64,000 nucleotides of DNA from Lactarius indigo. Lineage: Eukaryota > Basidiomycota > Agaricomycetes > Russulales > Russulaceae. The stretch lies in assembly GCA_025766275.1 (NCBI GenBank), contig JAFKAC010000018.1, positions 310,001 to 374,000 of the forward strand. The letters are read 5' to 3'. The position numbers and the translations under genes are program-made. Under the pieces are notes generated by a model, which was not told the DNA's origin, searched no databases, and saw only the letters and a program-made list of their open reading frames with translations. This document shows positions 34,141 to 45,741 of the stretch, one piece after another. Position 1 is the first letter of the stretch; every line of letters starts with the position of its first letter.

Positions 34141-34398
34141 TTTTCTCCTTTTCCTTTAACCTATGTTGGCAACGCGCCACCCTTGATTGCGTCTTTGACA
34201 TGTATAAGCCAACTCCCACGGGAGACACCAGACCTTCACCTGCAAATGGTTCTCTATTTCGGTTTCGGACTTACGATTTGGGGCATGTCTCTTCTTGTGT
34301 CTATTTACCAGTGTTTCTTAAATGTACGGAGCTCGCGGTACGACCGGTCTGTATATCTGATATGTACTCCGGAATATAAATTGATTAAAAAAAAAAAA
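34141..34398 (+). mobile_element. Retroposon-like insertion with oligo(A) tail, copy 2
   Basis: About 260 bp without a counterpart in sibling units ends in ggaatataaattgatt plus an A-tract (34,386-34,398). The last 45 bp match 2,944-2,990, which also precedes oligo(A). It sits where blocks D and E are missing from the unit. The left edge is estimated. No pol III box was identified, so LINE versus SINE is open. Confidence 0.5.
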
Positions 34399-35100
34399 CA
34401 GAACGATGCTAGAGGACGGCGATGCTTGGGCAATTGATAGCAGTCTTTGAGAGCTTAGTGCTGGGTGTCATCGATCGAACGTGACTCGAGCAGGGGAATG
34501 GCGAACCGACGCGAGGAGAACGGGAACGGGACGCGACGACGGAGAGACAACACAAGGGAAATCGAAGAAGGAAGCAATAGGGGTGTCGCGGGCGTAGTGA
34601 GGAGAAGGCCAAATTGATTGCATCGTACGAGAGAGCTTACTAGTGTACGCATCGTATCAGTTTGAGACGTAGGTACACGGGCGACGAAGGTGTCAAGGCT
34701 GTAGATAACGATACAAAGATGTCGAGACCGGCGATGTGAAGCCCGATCAACGTTCGATCAACAACCAATAGTCAGAGTGGTCCGATGACCTACGGCGCCT
34801 TGCGGCTTACTGGCACCAGGGACGCTTTCTGTAATAAGTAATCGATTACAGCAGAAAGGGACAGAATTGTGTTGGAGGACTCGCAATTCTTTGCCCGAGT
34901 ATGGTTGTGTGTACTCTATAGTAGACCAACTGTATGTAATAATCAAGTCCGCGGGCTGGGGCCTTCTCCTGATCCTGATGGTCATCATGGCGAAGGCTGT
35001 CAGCGAAGAGCCCTCAGGGCTTGCCCAAGGGTGCTGAAATACACCCGATCACCCGCTTTGTCCAACCTGTCTGCCGCCCCGATCTTGTTTCCCCCTTAAC
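34399..35100 (+). repeat. Shortened blocks F, G, H, I, unit 6/7
   Basis: Remnants of F (gatgcttgggcaattgatag), G, H and I are present. The conserved leader and TATA region are deleted: block I (gggtgctgaaat) jumps to about 60 bp before the ATG of copy 7. Confidence 0.5.
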
Positions 35101-36779
35101 ATGACTGATTGGAAAAATCCCGCTGTTGTCAGTGCAGAATATTGTGCGTCACTCGCACTTCCGACATTTCTGACTATATACACTTGCCTTACAGTTGCGC
35201 TCATCAAGCTTTGCCATACGACTTTGGGAGTTCTCATGTGAGCGCTGTTGTTCTTCAAGTTGCCTCGTCTAATGAAAATCATTAAATTTCTTCTCATACA
35301 AGCTGGGAGTTCGTCGTGAACATCAGATTTGAATATTCTGTCTTCACTGGCAAGCGAAAGTTTCGTTCATCGTTTTTGGTACGTTGCGTGCAACCCAGAC
35401 AATAGTAATGCGGAATGATCAACTCAGGTTGGTACATACAGCTTTATTTGGGGACTCGATGGTTCCCTATGTTCAGCATTATTACTGTACTCGTGGGATT
35501 CGACTCAGTGGACCGGATCAACTGTCAGGTGCATTGGCTTCTCGCCTTGTTGAGCCAGAATGACGAGACTGAAATTCTACCCAGGCTTTTGTTACCTTTG
35601 GCTTTGTGAGTTTGTGAGATTATGGGCCACCTCCTCGAATACGTGCTGATATTCGGGGTTATGCACCAGTTATTTTCAAATCTCTCATTAGTTTTTGCCT
35701 CTGCCCTGATTGTCCTGCGCATGTGAGTAGAGACTCGATTCTCTAACCTAGTAACTCCTCTCCACGTCTCACTGATTGGACACTCTCAGTGCAGCGATAT
35801 GGAGGCTGAACAAGATCGTCACATCAATCGCTTCCGCCGCGTGGCTTGCCAATACTGGTGCCCTCATTCATAGTATGTTCATTTCTTTGGCTTTTCGAAT
35901 ATTTCGAACATGTGACCCGCGGTCAGGTATAGCCGTTCTCCGCGGAACCTGGAGCGCAGGCGCTTGCCATGTTACGAATACACCTGAAACCAAAAGTAAC
36001 ATTCTCGTCACTTTCATCACTGACTCGGTGCTTCTTTTACTCATGCTCACTGGGCTCTTGCGCTGGGAAAATGCCCATCAGAGGGGTGGCGTCTGGTGGC
36101 TCTTGTACACCCAGGTTAGTATTTTCTCATCTCGGATACTACAGCACCCGTCGCAATGACCTTCTAAGTTGACAATGATGACAACAGGGCTTGGCGTGGA
36201 TGATAATCGTCGTCGTATCCCAGGCACCTGTCACGGTACGTTTTCATAAAAACCAATATGACCCAGGTGACCGATATGAGCACCCCAGGTTTTGATTCTG
36301 TTGGATCTGAATGGTATGCAGTACATTTCTTTCGCACCACGAGATCGAGTATTCACTGAAGGAGCGCCTTTACAGATGCCATGAACCTTGTACGTTGTGA
36401 AGAAAATACTGCAGACAAAGAGCTGACGGTCCCGATATCATGCTAGCTGTTCCAGATCCCTGCCCGTTAGGCGTCTTGTCCCGAGAGAACTGTGCGACTT
36501 CGCTAATTGTTTTTCCTTTCTTCAGTGATTACTATGACAATCGGTGCTTCACGCGTGTACCGTGGACTGGTGGACTATGTCCACAATGAAACCAGCTTAC
36601 GTATGAGGGGAGGGCTTCCAGCGAGACAGGCGCCAATCGGCTACTTAGTGCCCCGCGATGGCCAATGTTCCTTCTCACTGGGGACAAGCGATATGCCGGA
36701 CGGCCATATTTCCAGAACTGATCCTCTGGAACTACCAAAACTCCATTTCCGACCAGGAGAAAATGCCGAAATGTGGTGA
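35101..36779 (+). CDS. Polytopic membrane protein, copy 7 (13 exons, open, leader deleted)
   Basis: Model: 35101-35143, 35195-35237, 35303-35378, 35442-35528, 35585-35605, 35670-35722, 35790-35872, 35927-36114, 36188-36235, 36289-36313, 36376-36389, 36447-36465, 36526-36779. It totals 954 nt and 317 aa, with no stop and GT-AG junctions. Full motif set: GVLIWEFVVNIRFEYS, INCQ, ACHVTNT, WWLLYTQG and ASRVYRGLVDYV, ending PGENAEMW. Exon 12 starts with CTG instead of the usual ATG triplet (internal, harmless). The N-terminus reads MTDWKNPAVV. The open frame contrasts with loss of the leader region upstream, so expression is doubtful unless another promoter is used. Confidence 0.82.
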
Positions 36780-38350
36780 AAATCGAGTCGCGTCGGTAAA
36801 ACTAAGGCAGTCTATCCTTGCACGCGATACCAAGACAATGGGATGTATTATTCCTTCTCTAGTTACTTTTAGAGGACTCGGGAAAAGTCTCCAATCTCAA
36901 AAGGGATTGGATGCCGGATCCATGAAGTGTTTATGTTCGAAAAAATCCTGTACTCGAACGTATACTATATATTTATGGATTCTGGTTCGAGAGCCCGAAC
37001 AGCGAGGTCCTCGTTCCTGAGATTAGAACTTTGAAGCTTGGTCACGCGTTCACCGTGATTTGCACTATGTATAGTAGTACATACACCATAAGGGCAGGGC
37101 AGGTGTGCGCTTGTCACACCTGCAAGCGCCCGAACCTTCGTTCTCGGGAGTTGTTGGTAGATTCACCTGGACGTCCGCCATTGGCCTGGTCGCTTTACGT
37201 GCACAAGGTGCGTATGAGAAGACCACATCCAGTGGGACCGTCGACATCGCAGCTTAGGTGGACGGATGTGCCGATGTCTCGTACTTGTGTGGGTCGCCGT
37301 GGATGCGTATCAGTCGGCAGGTAGGTTCCGTAGAGGAACCCAAATTAGAAGGAGGAAACGATGCGAGAGAGAGAGAAGAGGAGGATGAGAGGTGCTGCCG
37401 AGGCAACGATCGCGGGATGGAGTGTAACGACTGGCGTCAGAACCGAGGGAGAGAGGAGCAGGGGTCAACAAAGGCGGCTAGACGAGGCATAATTATGAAG
37501 GCGGCAATGCTAGGACCGATTCATACAAGTCCTGGGAAGAAAGCCCAAGTGTCGTTAATTGGAACTGACTAGCATGGACCGCACCGAAATAACAAATGAG
37601 CGAAACAGCCTAGTAGCAGTGCCGGATAAAGTGAGAGAGAAGTGTTGATTATATCTTGAGGAGAAGCCAGCGCCCGGTTCCCGAACGGCAAGTGAATTAG
37701 TAGAATGGGAGAGGAGATGGGAAGTAGGCGTGGCATACGTAGATAAAGGAAAAGAAGTACGATTGTCATAGGAACGGGTACAGAACGCGGCGATGTCGGC
37801 GAAGTAGACTCAGAGAAACGGAACAAATAACATTTGGGCAAGAACAAAGGGGGGTGTAAGCGCCGAGGGTAGAAGATCGGGAAAAAGAAACACGCATGAG
37901 ACTGAAATCGCACCCAAGCTCCGGACAAAGAGCAGCAGGTTGATGGCGATTGAGCGGCAGAGTGTACTAGGTGTAAATGAGGAGTAGAATGGCAGAGGAC
38001 AGTACGAAAGTGTCAACACGAGAGGCAAATGACGAGGGTGATGCGGATAGGGTCACGTAAACAGCCGAGCCACCTGGTAGCGAGGGCGAGGGACGCCGAC
38101 GACAGAATCATCAGAAAGCGAGAGAAAGAGCTTAAGGGAGGGATAGATTAAAGGATATGTTGAGACAAAGAGACGACGAGAACGAATGAGTTAGGACAGG
38201 AGGTGTAGGGATTCGCGTGACGACCAAAGCTGAAGGGAGGGGAAATCGGGGTGAGATACTGCAGTGGAACAAGCCTTACAGTAAGTAGTAGCGGAGAAGG
38301 TCCAAATACACTTGTAAGTCCGCTCGAAGTACGTATATTGTATTGTTGCG
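36780..38350 (+). repeat. 3' flank and blocks A, B, C after copy 7
   Basis: The 3' flank runs to about 37,070, A is about 37,080-37,260 (short), B 37,340-37,660 (gaggtgctgccgaggcaac) and C about 37,690-38,350. This is the right end of the forward array. Confidence 0.55.
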
Positions 38351-39090
38351 CGGTAGCCGGCCATGCTAGCTGGTCAGGTGACAACTCCGAGATAGCTTGG
38401 CACGTGAGAGGAGGAAGAGGCGCAAGACGAGTTAGGTCCTGCAGGTGCTGGTAGGATTGGGTGTGAGGGCGGCGGATGCGACATCGAGATCGCGTCCCTG
38501 CTTCTGTCCACCACAGCTTCTGAGTGCGAAGGAAATACGAACGCGCACCTATATGATGGAGATATGAGTGGTTTGGAGATATCCTATGCCGGGTTGAAGC
38601 AAGGGTGGGCGATAGACATCTTCGGGATCTACGCAACAAAATGCTAGCTGCAGATAAACTTGGCGTGGGTACTACTGTACGCACCGATGCCTGACACTCT
38701 GAATGTTTTCCGGACATGCAGTGCTCGATTCGATACTGTTAGTCCATTGGCGGCGGGTAAAAAAATAAAAATAGGCCTCGCGTATGCTTGCGAAGTTACA
38801 GTGACAATGCCTTCACGATCTACAACCATGTAAATGGTAGTGAAAAGGAAACGTATAAAGGCACCGCAATGAAGGGGGGGTCATTCTTGAACAGACAGGT
38901 AGAGAATAGACACGTGGCCTTGCAGGTATGTGTGCAAACAAGTTCCAAACAAACAAAAAAAACATCCGCGTCAGGGTGCGTACCGAGCACACCCAGCACT
39001 GGCATACAATGATCGGGTGTGCAGTTATGGACTGATATTCGAGCACTTCGAGAAGAGACTTGGGATTCCCAGTGCAAGGGCATGCAGGGA
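38351..39090. other. Unique DNA between forward array and CHAT gene
   Basis: No relative elsewhere in the window was noticed. A 189-aa frame on the minus strand (38,148-38,717) overlaps block C and has no recognisable domain, so it is not called. Confidence 0.35.
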
Positions 39091-39266
39091 AAGGAGTAGA
39101 TTACTCTCGATTGATATCGCCACGATGCGTGCTGTGAGGGTAGGTATTGACGCCGGTTAGGACTTCTGTTGGAGATATATCACCGCTGTGAGGCATCAGA
39201 CTTCCTTCGTCTTCGGTGTCCTTTTTCTCGTCATCTCATAACCTGCTGATATTCCGGCTCTGATCC
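39091..39266 (+). promoter_or_regulatory. Upstream region of the complete TPR-CHAT gene
   Basis: This region immediately precedes the ATG. Its reverse complement is included in the D blocks (words such as ggtattgacgcc and cagcacgcatcg), so the amplified fragments carry the promoter as well as coding DNA. A TATA-like gatatatcac is at about 39,173-39,182. Confidence 0.4.
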
Positions 39267-42200
39267 ATGGCCACCTCGAAGTCTCGATGTGAGTCTAAAT
39301 CGTGACTTTGCGTCTGAAATGTGGCCTTCTCACCACTAGTATCTTCCACCCCACTGAAAACTATTTCGTACTTTAGCCACCCTTCCCCAAGTTGACAAAG
39401 AGATCTTCGAATACCACCGTCTTCTCAAATTGTCACCTCGATCAGATCCTCGTCGTCCAACTCTCCTCCGGCAATTGGCGGCGCTGCGAAACAACCGCTT
39501 CGTGTTGTCAGATCAGAAAGGCGACCTCGACAAATCCATCGTCCACCTGACAGAAGCAATTCTCCTCCCGTTCCAACCAAGTCAAGATGTGGTCCATATG
39601 TTCTTCCAGCTCGCATCTGTCCTCCTCTCTCGTTTTTCGTTTTACGAACGACCTAAAGATATCAAGTCCTCAGTTAAATACTTTCGCCTCCTTCGAACGA
39701 ACTTCCGCCCCCTCGAAGCTTTCGACATCCCGCACAATCAACTTACGTTACGCTTAGTTAGAGCGCTGCCCTTTCACTCGGCGTCGGGCCCTGGCGATAC
39801 AATACAGAATATCGAGGAGATGGCAACCCTTACCCACGAACTACTTTCTTCGGACATTCCGATGAACGACTTGATTCATGCAATAAAAGCATTTTCTGCG
39901 GCTGTTACCAATACTTTCCATCTAGATGACGCAAAGGCAGCAAAGCTGCCTCCCGAGAAAGTTACTCGAGTCCTGCGAGAGGTAGAATCCATCCTGCCAG
40001 ACTCGCACACCTCCCACTCAGAGGTCGAATGTGAGTCCCAATTCTTCTTCTGAATCTTTGCCTTCAGGCTTCCATCTGCCCTCCTGCAACTGAAAACTAA
40101 TTCGCGCTTTTAGTTACTCTTCCCCAACTCGAGAAGGAGATCCTCAAATACGGCCATCTTCTCGCATCGTCACCTCGATCCGATCCTTGCCGCCCTACTC
40201 GCCTCCGGCAACTGGCAGCGCTGCGAAACAATCGCTTCGCGTTGTCACATCAGAAAAGCGACCTCGACAATTCCATCACCCATCACACCGAAGCTGTTCT
40301 CCTCCCATTGCGACCAACTCAAAGCGTGGTTCATATGTTCTTCCAACTTGCATCTATCCTCCTTTCACGCTACGTGGTTTACAAACAACCTCAAGATGTC
40401 AAATCCTCGGCTGAATACCTCCGCTTTCTTCGGATTAACTTCCACCCTCTTGAAGCATTCGGCATCAGACGCGGTCAACTTACGTCACGCTTACTTCAAG
40501 CGCTGGCCGAGAACTCGGTCTTGGGATCTGGCAATACGATACAGGAGATGGAGGAGATGGCTGCCCTTATCCCCGAAGTCCTCGACTCGGGCGTCTCGAC
40601 CCCTGAATCATTAGATGCCATTACAGCTGTCGCTGATGCTGTTACCGAGTCCGAGATGTTTCGTCGAAGGCACACACAACAGTTTGCTGAGCGAGTCGTC
40701 CAAATGCTGCGAGAGGCAACCATTCTCAAACCAGACTCGCATGACGTCTCCTATGCGCTTGCAAGCTGTCTCGCTGATCGCTTCCAGGCGACGCAGGAGA
40801 TCAACGATTACGAAGAGGCGATAGCCATCGCGGACAAAATCATCGCTACTCACTCCCCTAGAGATAGTCTAACTCTGACGCAGAGAAACGCGATCGGGTT
40901 GATTCAAGTGCTTGTGGTGTCTCGGTCGAACTCGTACTCTGGGCCGGAGTATCTAGAGGATGCTATCCACCGCTTCCGCACCTTACTCTACCTTCCATCT
41001 CTTCCGGATCAAGATCGCACCGACTTAGTTGATGTCTTGGACAACTTTGAGCGGCAGCGATTCAGTTACTTTGGCGTCACTGGGAACTCAGGAGAATCAC
41101 CTTCCTATGGATACCATCCCTATTTCGTCTTGCAGATACCGGCTCCACACCAATGGAGCGGTGGCCCAGAAGATGACCCTGGGTTGCAAATGGTAGAGAA
41201 AGTAGATCGCCTGAAGGAGATTCTCACCACCGTTCAAAATGGAAAGATAACGGACGTAGAAGTGGCTGTTGAGCGTAGCCGAACATTACTCCCTTTACAG
41301 TACTCTAATGACCGATTCTCGTACTTTCCCGCAATTGTGTTCGCTGATATCCTCTTCCGAGCGTATCTACGCACGAATCGATTGGTTTACCTCAATGAAG
41401 CAATTACCACGCATCGCGATCTCCGCAAAGTGTCAGCCCCCAAAGCGATCCACTTTCAACTAGGAGTGGTACTTCTTCGGTCTGTGATTGCCCGCTGCAA
41501 TTTGTTCCATCGCGGTCAGGACTCCGAGGAAGCTATGCAACTCTTTCCCGAGGTCGTAAATGATGGTTCCGCGGCGGTATTCCGTCGGTTCAAGATTTCA
41601 TATGGGTTGGCGAACACGGCACGACTCAATGCGCATCCCTCGATTTTGACTGCATATGAGAAGGCCATGTCACTGATGCAAGAAACCCTTGTTTTCTCCC
41701 CAACTTTGCATATCCAGCATTTTCGCCTCGCCGATGCACTCATGGAAGCGGAGGAGTTGCCATCGGAATATGCATCTTATCAGATCGAAACGGGTCAATT
41801 CGAACAGGCTATAGAAACTCTGGAACGAGGAAGAGCGTTACTCTGGTCCGAAATGCGAGGCCTCCGTACAACCACCGACCAACTCCGTGCAGCCGACCCA
41901 ACCTTAGCGGATAAATTAGTGGATATCAATCACAGGCTCGAATCGGTGACGATGTCCGTCGCAGAGAGCGAGAGCGAAGAGATGGACTCAATTGGTCGTC
42001 TCGTTGCCGTACAACGGAGACTTTTGGAACAGCGTGATACCCTCATCTTTTATATTCGGTCCTTCCCTGGCTTCGGGGATTTTCTGAAGCCGCCATTGTT
42101 TGACGCCCTTAATTCTGCCGCAGCACACGGACCAGTCATCATTGTTAACCAATCTAAATGGCGCTCAGACATCGTCATCCTGCACAAAGATTCACCTCCT

Positions 42201-43172
42201 TCTGTCATTTCTACTCCCTTCAACTTCCATGATCGCGCAAACCGGTTAAAGACTCAATTACTGCGTTCCCGGAAAGAGAGCGGTCTCGACTCGAGGGACT
42301 ACGATCTTACTCTAGCTTCCATTCTCTCGGACTTATACAAGCTCGTTGGAGAGCCGGTCATCAATAGACTCCGCCAGTTAGAGGTTCCGGAGAATTCTCG
42401 GGTCTGGTGGTGCCCGACGTCCGCCTTCTGCTCTCTTCCCCTCCACGCGATGGGTCCAATTCCATCCAACGATGGCAAAGAGCGATACTTCTTGGACCTG
42501 TACGTCACTTCATACACACCAACACTCTCTGCTCTCGTCGAGTCCCAAAAGCTCGGGTTGTTGCCTGAGACGTTCGACAAGCCTTCACTGCTTCTTGTGG
42601 CACGACCCGATACTCTGCCTGGGGCATGGGAGGAGATAGGGGCGATCCAAGCTGCCAAGGTCCCAGAGACAACCCTCATTTCGGCAACGGCAACGCCTAG
42701 GAACGTGATGGAACGCCTGAGGGATCACCAGTTTGCTCACTTCGTGTGTCACGGTATACTGGAGACAGGCAAACCGTTTGACGCCTTGTTCGAGCTCCAC
42801 GGAGACAATCTCACGTTGCTGGACATCGTCCGATCTCAACTACCCGCTGCAGAATTTGCGTTCCTCTCTGCTTGTCACACCGCGGAGCTGACCGAAGACA
42901 GTATTGCTGACGAAGGACTGCACCTTACGGCTGCGATGCAATACTGTGGATTCCGCAGCGTCGTCGGAACGATGTGGGCTATGGCCGATACGGATGGGGC
43001 AGACCTATCTAAACACTTCTACAAATCAATTTTCTCAGACAGGGCTAGCCAGAAAGGAGTGCCATATTACGAAAGATCTGCGAAGGCACTTCAGTTTGCG
43101 GTGAAGAAGCTGCGGAGGAAGAGAGGAATCACGCTAGAACGATGGGTAAATTTCGTTCACTATGGTGCGTGA
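39267..43172 (+). CDS. TPR-CHAT cysteine protease-like protein (complete)
   Basis: Three exons: 39267-39288, 39377-40030, 40114-43172. They total 3735 nt and 1244 aa with standard introns. CHAT is a caspase-fold peptidase family. Bacterial relatives act in cell-death and defence systems; the fungal ones are largely uncharacterised. Exon 2 and the start of exon 3 are tandem duplicates (both begin near TLPQxxKEI and share RQLAALRNNRF, HMFFQLAS and PLEAFxI). TPR-like helices follow to about residue 830 (ERGRALLWSEMR). The C-terminal CHAT domain has catalytic His1105 in HFVCHG and Cys1146 in LSACHT, then MQYCGFRSVVGTMW. The end HYGA is identical to the left paralogue. The start MATSKSR is the only ATG that splices in frame to exon 2. 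It lies between the two arms of the membrane-gene array and is the intact counterpart of all D and E fragments. Target and activation are unknown. Confidence 0.85.
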
Positions 43173-43299
43173 TTGAGTGATCCATCGTGAGTGAGTCCTA
43201 ATTTATGTGGGTTCGTCCTCCCGACTCCTCCGTGCTAATAGCTTGTCTGTAGCGGCATGGGTGGTGTCATACCGTACCATTTGATTGTGAATTTGTGAC

Positions 43300-43626
43300 T
43301 GCAGAGTACTCAGGTCGGGTATGTTCGACTGGTAGAGCGGATTCTGCAGTGAGAAGACAGGTGATGAGGATGTAGTCAGGTAAGAGAGGACAAAGAAAAT
43401 AATCGTGAAGCCGTAAACATGCAAATTGGGGGGACAGCGAGCGAATAACTGGGGTCCGAATCGAGAACGAGAGAAGCAGGAGCAGATCAAGGCAGAGGAC
43501 TGGAACCAAAAGATGGCAATACTAGAATTGATTGATTGTAGTCTTGCGAGAATACCTCTGGGAGAGTCGTCGATTGGAACCTGATTCGCATGAATATCGC
43601 ACTGAAAGTCAAGACTTACTGGCCCT
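43300..43626 (+). repeat. Block F variant downstream of the CHAT gene
   Basis: It contains gactggtagagcggattctg, cagcgagcgaataac and gattgtagtcttgcgag, all F-type words. A 150-aa minus-strand frame here (43,203-43,655) has no recognisable domain and is not called. Confidence 0.5.
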
Positions 43627-43754
43627 AGGGCGTCAATGATGATTCTGCCTTCCATCTCTTCCAGATCAAGATCACGCAGATTGAGCTGTTGGCTTGCACA
43701 CTAACAGAGGCAGCGATTCAGTCACTTTGGCGTGACTCGGAACTCAGGAGAATC
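43627..43754 (+). pseudogene. Block E: forward TPR-CHAT fragment at the inversion point
   Basis: It starts like the other E blocks (gggcgtcaatgatgattctg) and stops at gaactcaggagaatc, where it is fused to reverse-oriented 3' flank of a membrane-gene unit. It marks the switch from forward to inverted repeats. Confidence 0.7.
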
Positions 43755-44214
43755 TAGATCGACGCGGGAACGAGGTCGTATCTACTGCATATAAGCTCAA
43801 AGGTTGTTGTGACCCCTTGGAGACAAGAAAGAGACTCATCGTCCGTTCTCCCAAACTTGAACTCATAAAATATATAGTATATGTGCAGGATACATTAGAA
43901 CAAAAACACTACACGAATCTGACATCCACACCAGTCCTATTTGAGGTCGAGAGCTTTTCCGATTTTCACAAACCTAAATAGAAAGGGAATACGTCCAATT
44001 TTCTGCGTATTGGGTGCAAGGATAGATCACCTTACTACTAGTCTTACCTACGCTACTCGATTTTCCCGACCATTCGTCAATTTCTCCTGGTGTCTTGGCG
44101 GTTCCAGGAAATCCATTTCGAACATGTGCCCGTCCAGTGTACCGCTTGTCCCCAGTGCGAGGGAACCTTGGTCTGCCCGGGGTACAAAGTCGCCAATTGT
44201 TGACTGTCTCACTG
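43755..44214 (-). pseudogene. Membrane-protein gene copy 10, 3' fragment only
   Basis: Minus-strand 3' flank (about 43,755-44,050) and part of the last exon (to 44,214) survive: peptide pieces like FVPRADQGSLALGTSG. Upstream of that the sequence switches abruptly to block C (gcttgctagtgattatgtcatc). The rest of the gene is deleted. Confidence 0.75.
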
Positions 44215-45160
44215 CTCTCGCTTGCTAGTGATTATGTCATCGCCGGCGCCGCTTCTGGGTGGCTCAAATGCTTACGTGACCCTGTTCGTATCACCCTCGC
44301 CGATTGCCCCTCGTGTCGACGCTTTCTCGCATTGTCTTCGTTATCTGCTCCTTCGTACACCCAACGCGCACTCTACCGTACATTTAGCACCACACCGCCA
44401 CTCGTTTATCTCGGTATGATCCACACTAATCAGTGCTATTTAAGGTCACTTGAGCTTTCTTCGCAAGACTCTTATCAATCGGTCCTATCATTGCCGCCTT
44501 TAAATCCTAGCCTCATCCACCGCGGTCTTTGTTGGCTCCTGCTCCTCTCGCCCTAAGTTCTAACGCTAGTCATTACACTCCATCCCGCGGCTGTTGCCTT
44601 GGCAGTTCTCTCGTTTTTCTTCTCTCGGTTTTCTCTCCCTCCCTCCCTCCCTCAATCTCTCTCTCGCATCGTTTTTTTTCAATAATCTGGTCTCTTCTAC
44701 GGAATCTGCTCTGCCTGTCAGCTCATACGCATCCACAGTGACCCACCCAAGGACGACACATCAGGACATCGGTCCACTTAATCTACGGTATCCCACTGGA
44801 TGTGGCCTCATCATACACAGATGTGCACGTAATGCGACCGGGCCAATGGCGGAGCTCGGGGAAAACACACCAACAACTCTCGAAAGCAAACCTTCGGGCA
44901 CTTTCAGGTGTGACAAGTCTATAAATTCCATTATATGGTACGTGCCACTACGCGACCAAACACCGATTTCTTCCATTTACCCGCCATCCCTAATATGACG
45001 TCTAGGGTTTGGCTGCGGATTGTACGCCTTTGGCCGATAGAAAGGCTCTATTCTGCTCATATCGCTGGACACCTCGGATTGAACACTCTCGATCTTTCCC
45101 ATATCACACGCCGTATATAAGTCAGTTGGTCTAACACGATTTCGCGTGACTCATTTAACA
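44215..45160 (-). repeat. Inverted blocks C, B, A
   Basis: C (partial, about 44,215-44,420), B (44,430-44,700, pyrimidine-rich on this strand) and A (44,710-45,130) appear in reverse complement, mirroring the forward order A-B-C. Confidence 0.55.
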
Positions 45161-45741
45161 ACAGTCAGAGGCAATTGGTGGACTCGCTGGGCGACGGCGC
45201 AGACGCAGATTAACACATGTACTGAGGGCTTAGATCGATGCGGGAACGAGGTCTTGTCTACTGCATATTTGCATATCAGTATTTATCCACATATTGAATG
45301 GAGAGTGAATTGGCCCGTTAACGTGAAATTCCTGTCGGGGCATCGGTGGTGGGTCATGCGTGCGTAGCTCGGGAGGGCCCCTTACATTAAGGTAAAGGGA
45401 AAATCCTCTTCGAGTTATTTGGGGCGAGGTTGGGCGGTATGTGGTGCGAGTCACTGCAAACGGACCACCGAGTTCAAAATTTGTTGTGACCTCAGGCCCC
45501 AGGGACGAGAAAGTAGCCTCATTGTTCGCGCTCTCGAAGCTTGAATTCATGAAATATTTAGTATATGTGTAGGATACAGTTAGAACAAAAACACTACACA
45601 CACCTGACATCCACACCTGTCCCATTTGAGGTCGAGAGCTTTTCCGAATCCTACAAACCTAAATAGAAATGGAATGCGTCCTATTTTCATGGTATTATGT
45701 GCAAGGATAGGTCGCCTTAGGTCTACGCTATTCGATTTTCC
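45161..45741 (-). repeat. Inverted 3' flank of copy 8
   Basis: Reverse complement of the 3' flank found after forward copies (ctctcgaagcttgaattcatgaaatatt; gaggtcgagagcttttccg). Confidence 0.5.

Noticed and set aside
38148..38717. 189-aa minus-strand frame
   Set aside because: No domain, overlaps block C repeat DNA, no splice or homologous support.
43203..43655. 150-aa minus-strand frame after the CHAT gene
   Set aside because: Lies over block F/E repeat DNA and has no recognisable domain; similar blocks elsewhere are not open.
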